Positions 49,958 through 52,064 of a stretch of DNA of 52,064 nucleotides are shown here, in pieces (within the stretch, counting starts at the first letter, position 1; each line of letters begins with the position of its first letter). The stretch spans positions 1 through 52,064 of the forward strand of contig LKNB01000013.1 in the NCBI GenBank assembly GCA_001564055.1. Direction: 5' to 3'. Source of the DNA: Rhodothermaceae bacterium Tc-Br11_B2g6_7. GTDB lineage: Bacteria > Bacteroidota > Rhodothermia > Rhodothermales > Salinibacteraceae. The position numbers were made by a program, and so were the translations under genes. The notes under the pieces were generated by a model. It was not told the origin of the DNA. It searched no databases and was given only the letters and a program-made list of their open reading frames with translations.

Positions 49958-51163
49958 CTACGCGCGTCCTTTCAGCATGCCATGCCAGTAAAGGTTGGGC
50001 AGGCCGTTCTTCTTGAGGAGGTACATGGAATAGCGCTCCTGTGACTGATCGAAGGGGAAGGTCTCCATGGGCTCGCCCGTGTATCCGCTGAACTCAGCCA
50101 GTACAAGGCTGCCGTAGCCGGTGACGAGCGGGCAGGAAGTGTAGCCGTCATACTGGGCGTCCAAGGACTGCCCCCGCCGCAGCGCCTGCAAGTTCTTGAC
50201 GACCGTCGGTGCCTGCTTGCGCACGGCGGCCCCGGTCTTTGAGGTTGGCAGGCTGCTGCAGTCGCCAAGCGCAAAGACGTTGTCATACGTGTTATGCTGC
50301 AGGGTGTACTTGTGGACGTCGACCCAGCCCGCTTCATTCGCGAGCGGGCTTTCCTTCACGATGTCGGGCGCGCTCATCGGCGGCGTCACGTGCAGCAGGT
50401 CGTAGCTAAGCGTGACCTCGTCCCCCTGGTGGTCGAAGATGGCTTCCTTCCGGTCGGCATCAATAGCCTTCAGGTTGTGCTCAAACTGCGGTTTGAGATC
50501 TTTTCGCTCGATGATTTGCTGGAGGGTCCGCGCGTACTTGTTCACCGAGAAGATGCCCGGTTTGGCCGTGCAGAAAAAGATCTCGCTCTGGCCCCGCACC
50601 CCCTGGCGACGGAATGCCTCGTCTGCCAGGTACATGATCTTCTGAGGGGCGCCGCCGCACTTGATGGCCGTTGCGGGCTGCGTAAAGATGGCACGCCCAC
50701 CAGAAAAATTACGGATGTTCTCCCAGGTTGAGTCTACCGTTTCGTAGGAGTAGTTACTGCAAACGCCCGTGCCGGGCCGACCTACCGACTCGGCCAAGCC
50801 CGGGATGTGATCCCAGTCCAGCTGGATGCCCATGGCTACGACGAGGTAATCGTAGCTGAAGGTATGCCCTTGGGCTGTGGAGACCGTGTTCTCCTCCGGA
50901 GTGAATTCCACGGCGCGGTCCTGAATCCAGTCCGCCCCGGGAGGGATGACCTCGGCCATGTCCCGTGCCGAGGAGGCCTTTTCCACAGCTCCCGCACCAA
51001 CCAGCGTCCAGATCGGCTGGTAGTAGTGCTTCGAGGCTGGGTCGATGATGCCCACATCTGGAGCTTCGTCCGACTGCAGGAGGTGGGCAGCAACGGTGAT
51101 GCCTGCGCTTCCGCCGCCAACAATGAGTACGGTGTAGTGGTCTGTTGCAGGGGTGGTTTCCAT
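49958..51163 (-). CDS. sqr: Sulfide:quinone oxidoreductase, type II (SQOR-like)
   Basis: 401 residues. The FAD motif is [18 protein letters not shown]. The two redox cysteines are C169 in [20 protein letters not shown] and C344 in [14 protein letters not shown], matching Cys201 and Cys379 of human SQOR; the rest ([77 protein letters not shown]) also follows the mitochondrial enzyme closely. It oxidises H2S to a persulfide on an acceptor thiol or sulfite and passes electrons to quinone at the membrane. It follows the DUF1641 gene by 41 bases. Confidence 0.95.
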   Translation of the reverse strand: METTPATDHYTVLIVGGGSAGITVAAHLLQSDEAPDVGIIDPASKHYYQPIWTLVGAGAVEKASSARDMAEVIPPGADWIQDRAVEFTPEENTVSTAQGHTFSYDYLVVAMGIQLDWDHIPGLAESVGRPGTGVCSNYSYETVDSTWENIRNFSGGRAIFTQPATAIKCGGAPQKIMYLADEAFRRQGVRGQSEIFFCTAKPGIFSVNKYARTLQQIIERKDLKPQFEHNLKAIDADRKEAIFDHQGDEVTLSYDLLHVTPPMSAPDIVKESPLANEAGWVDVHKYTLQHNTYDNVFALGDCSSLPTSKTGAAVRKQAPTVVKNLQALRRGQSLDAQYDGYTSCPLVTGYGSLVLAEFSGYTGEPMETFPFDQSQERYSMYLLKKNGLPNLYWHGMLKGRA

Positions 51164-51204
51164 GGTTTCACAGGGTTGAATTAGTCAGAACGAAGCGGGC
51201 AGGA

Positions 51205-52011
51205 CTACGGCTGGTGACCGTTGAGCGAACGGCCAAAAGCGCGCGCAAACTCAACAAAAAAGCAGAGGGCGCGGCCCACGTCAGGGTCGCGGAAAGATTT
51301 GATGGCACTCCAGAAGCCCATCGGCTTGCTGGGGCAGGCTTGGGCCGCTTGCAGAGCCTTACCCAGGTCACCGACTGCGTCCAGTGCTTCCGGGTCCAAG
51401 ATCCCCGAGGTGAGCAGCCGGTGCACCGCATCACTGCTACTGGACAGGAGGCGCTCTACGTCCACGCCGGAGGCGCGCAGGCGGCGGATACTGTCGTCAA
51501 AGATGTCGCCTACCATGGCCAGCATCTGGGGGAGAGACGTAGCCAACTCGGTGGCGTCTTCCAGCGCGTCGAGCGTTTCTTCGCGCGTGAGCCGTTCGAG
51601 CAGTGAGAGGAGCCGCGTGCGGCGGGCCTCAAGGTCAACGCCATTCGCTCGCGCGCTGCGGGCGGTGTCGTCGAGGATATCGCCGGCCATGGCTGCAAGC
51701 TGGGGGCCCTGCTGCGCGAGATCAAGCAGATCATGGAGGGCTTGCTGGGTGGCGGGCTCCGTAAGCCGGGCCACCGTGGCCTGCAGCGTCTGAAGGCGCG
51801 CTTCCAGGTCAACCCCGGATGCACGGGCGTGCCGCACCTGGTCGTCAACCACATCCGTTCCCATCGACAACAACGCCGGGGCTTCATCCAACATCGTAAG
51901 GGACTGGTTGAGGGTATCCACACGGTCGAGCAGCTGATGCAGCGCGCGGGCCGTACCGGGGTCTTGGAGACGCTCTTGAAGGGCCGCGTAATCAGTAGGG
52001 GACGCTTCCAT
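51205..52011 (-). CDS. DUF1641 protein with 58-residue repeats
   Basis: 268 residues. Three copies of a helical unit run through it with a period of 58: ASGVDLEARLQ ending at 75, ANGVDLEARRT ending at 133, and ASGVDVERLLS ending at 190, each preceded by MGTDVVDDQVR, MAGDILDDTAR or MVGDIFDDSIR. The C-terminus (GFWSAIKSFRDPDVGRALCFFVEFARAFG) is the DUF1641 signature. DUF1641 genes are commonly adjacent to SQR or related FAD enzymes; the function is unknown, but a membrane-docking or scaffold role for SQR is possible. It is the first gene of the arm, with the 15-mer candidate operator 38 bases upstream. Confidence 0.88.
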   Translation of the reverse strand: MEASPTDYAALQERLQDPGTARALHQLLDRVDTLNQSLTMLDEAPALLSMGTDVVDDQVRHARASGVDLEARLQTLQATVARLTEPATQQALHDLLDLAQQGPQLAAMAGDILDDTARSARANGVDLEARRTRLLSLLERLTREETLDALEDATELATSLPQMLAMVGDIFDDSIRRLRASGVDVERLLSSSSDAVHRLLTSGILDPEALDAVGDLGKALQAAQACPSKPMGFWSAIKSFRDPDVGRALCFFVEFARAFGRSLNGHQP

Positions 52012-52049
52012 GGGAGCATGAGCTTGTGGATGGAATTGCGGCTTTGCAC

Positions 52050-52064
52050 TTACATGTTACTACA
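52050..52064 (-). promoter_or_regulatory. Candidate shared operator, right copy
   Basis: TTACATGTTACTACA (plus-strand reading) reaches the window edge 38 bases upstream of the DUF1641-SQR operon. It differs at one base from the 15-mer at 42996-43010 upstream of the other arm. The promoter itself lies outside the window. Confidence 0.45.

Overview
The window looks like chromosome from a member of the Rhodothermota (Bacteroidota sensu lato), most like the halophilic Salinibacter/Longimonas/Salisaeta group; the genus is a guess. The reasons are high GC, many acidic proteins, almost no Shine-Dalgarno sequences, one textbook Bacteroidota promoter (TTG-N20-TACCTTTG, 42269-42299), an actinobacterial-style fused 2-oxoglutarate dehydrogenase (E2-E1) and a TamA-like Omp85 protein. 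I call 49 protein genes. I see no rRNA, tRNA, CRISPR array, transposase or phage gene. No gene-free stretch exceeds 300 bases; the longest are 41346-41638, 42786-43057 and 10258-10528.

Left part (1-14.5 kb, mostly plus strand): a 15-bp tandem repeat at the edge, a DUF2795 protein, a POTRA/Omp85 outer-membrane protein, a cNMP-binding protein, a 23S rRNA uracil methyltransferase, an SDR epimerase, the 1267-residue Kgd-type enzyme, rpsU (minus, TTG start with a strong SD), rdgB, dtd, and a polyhydroxyalkanoate-type set (PhaR regulator, phasin, patatin hydrolase). Middle minus-strand block A (22.5-14.5 kb): ArsA/Get3 ATPase, HMG-CoA reductase, acyl-CoA ligase, UbiB/AarF kinase and acyltransferase, a lipid/isoprenoid run. 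moaC and an unknown gene diverge from it. Block B (29.8-23.9 kb): pyrimidine-nucleoside phosphorylase, PspA, a PspA-fragment paralogue, a two-TM coiled-coil protein, enoyl-CoA hydratase and a CorC/HlyC protein, then L31 upstream. Block C (34.4-30.3 kb): six tightly packed genes running from an FAD oxidoreductase to a GNAT acetyltransferase and including a ferredoxin and free-Met-sulfoxide reductase. hutH diverges from this block.

Block D (41.3-36.2 kb) is a compact light/DNA-repair operon: an SDR lacking the catalytic Tyr overlaps (TAATG) an Fe-S (6-4)-type photolyase, followed by a class I photolyase and an SRPBCC-SDR fusion. A fasciclin lipoprotein with its own promoter and SD follows.

Right part (42.5-52.0 kb) is a sulfide-oxidation island. 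A divergent ArsR-family regulator faces two YeeE/YedE half-transporters, a CstB-like persulfide dioxygenase-rhodanese, a SulP transporter and a methyltransferase. Converging from the right edge are a DUF1641 protein with 58-residue repeats, a type II sulfide:quinone oxidoreductase very like mitochondrial SQOR, a 60-residue coiled-coil protein, an exported DsrE-like protein and a secreted acetolactate-decarboxylase-like protein. A near-identical 15-mer (TTAC[T/A]TGTTACTACA) lies just upstream of the first gene of both arms and may be a shared operator. The likely pathway is sulfide to persulfide (SQR), then to sulfite/thiosulfate (CstB-like), with the transporters moving the products.
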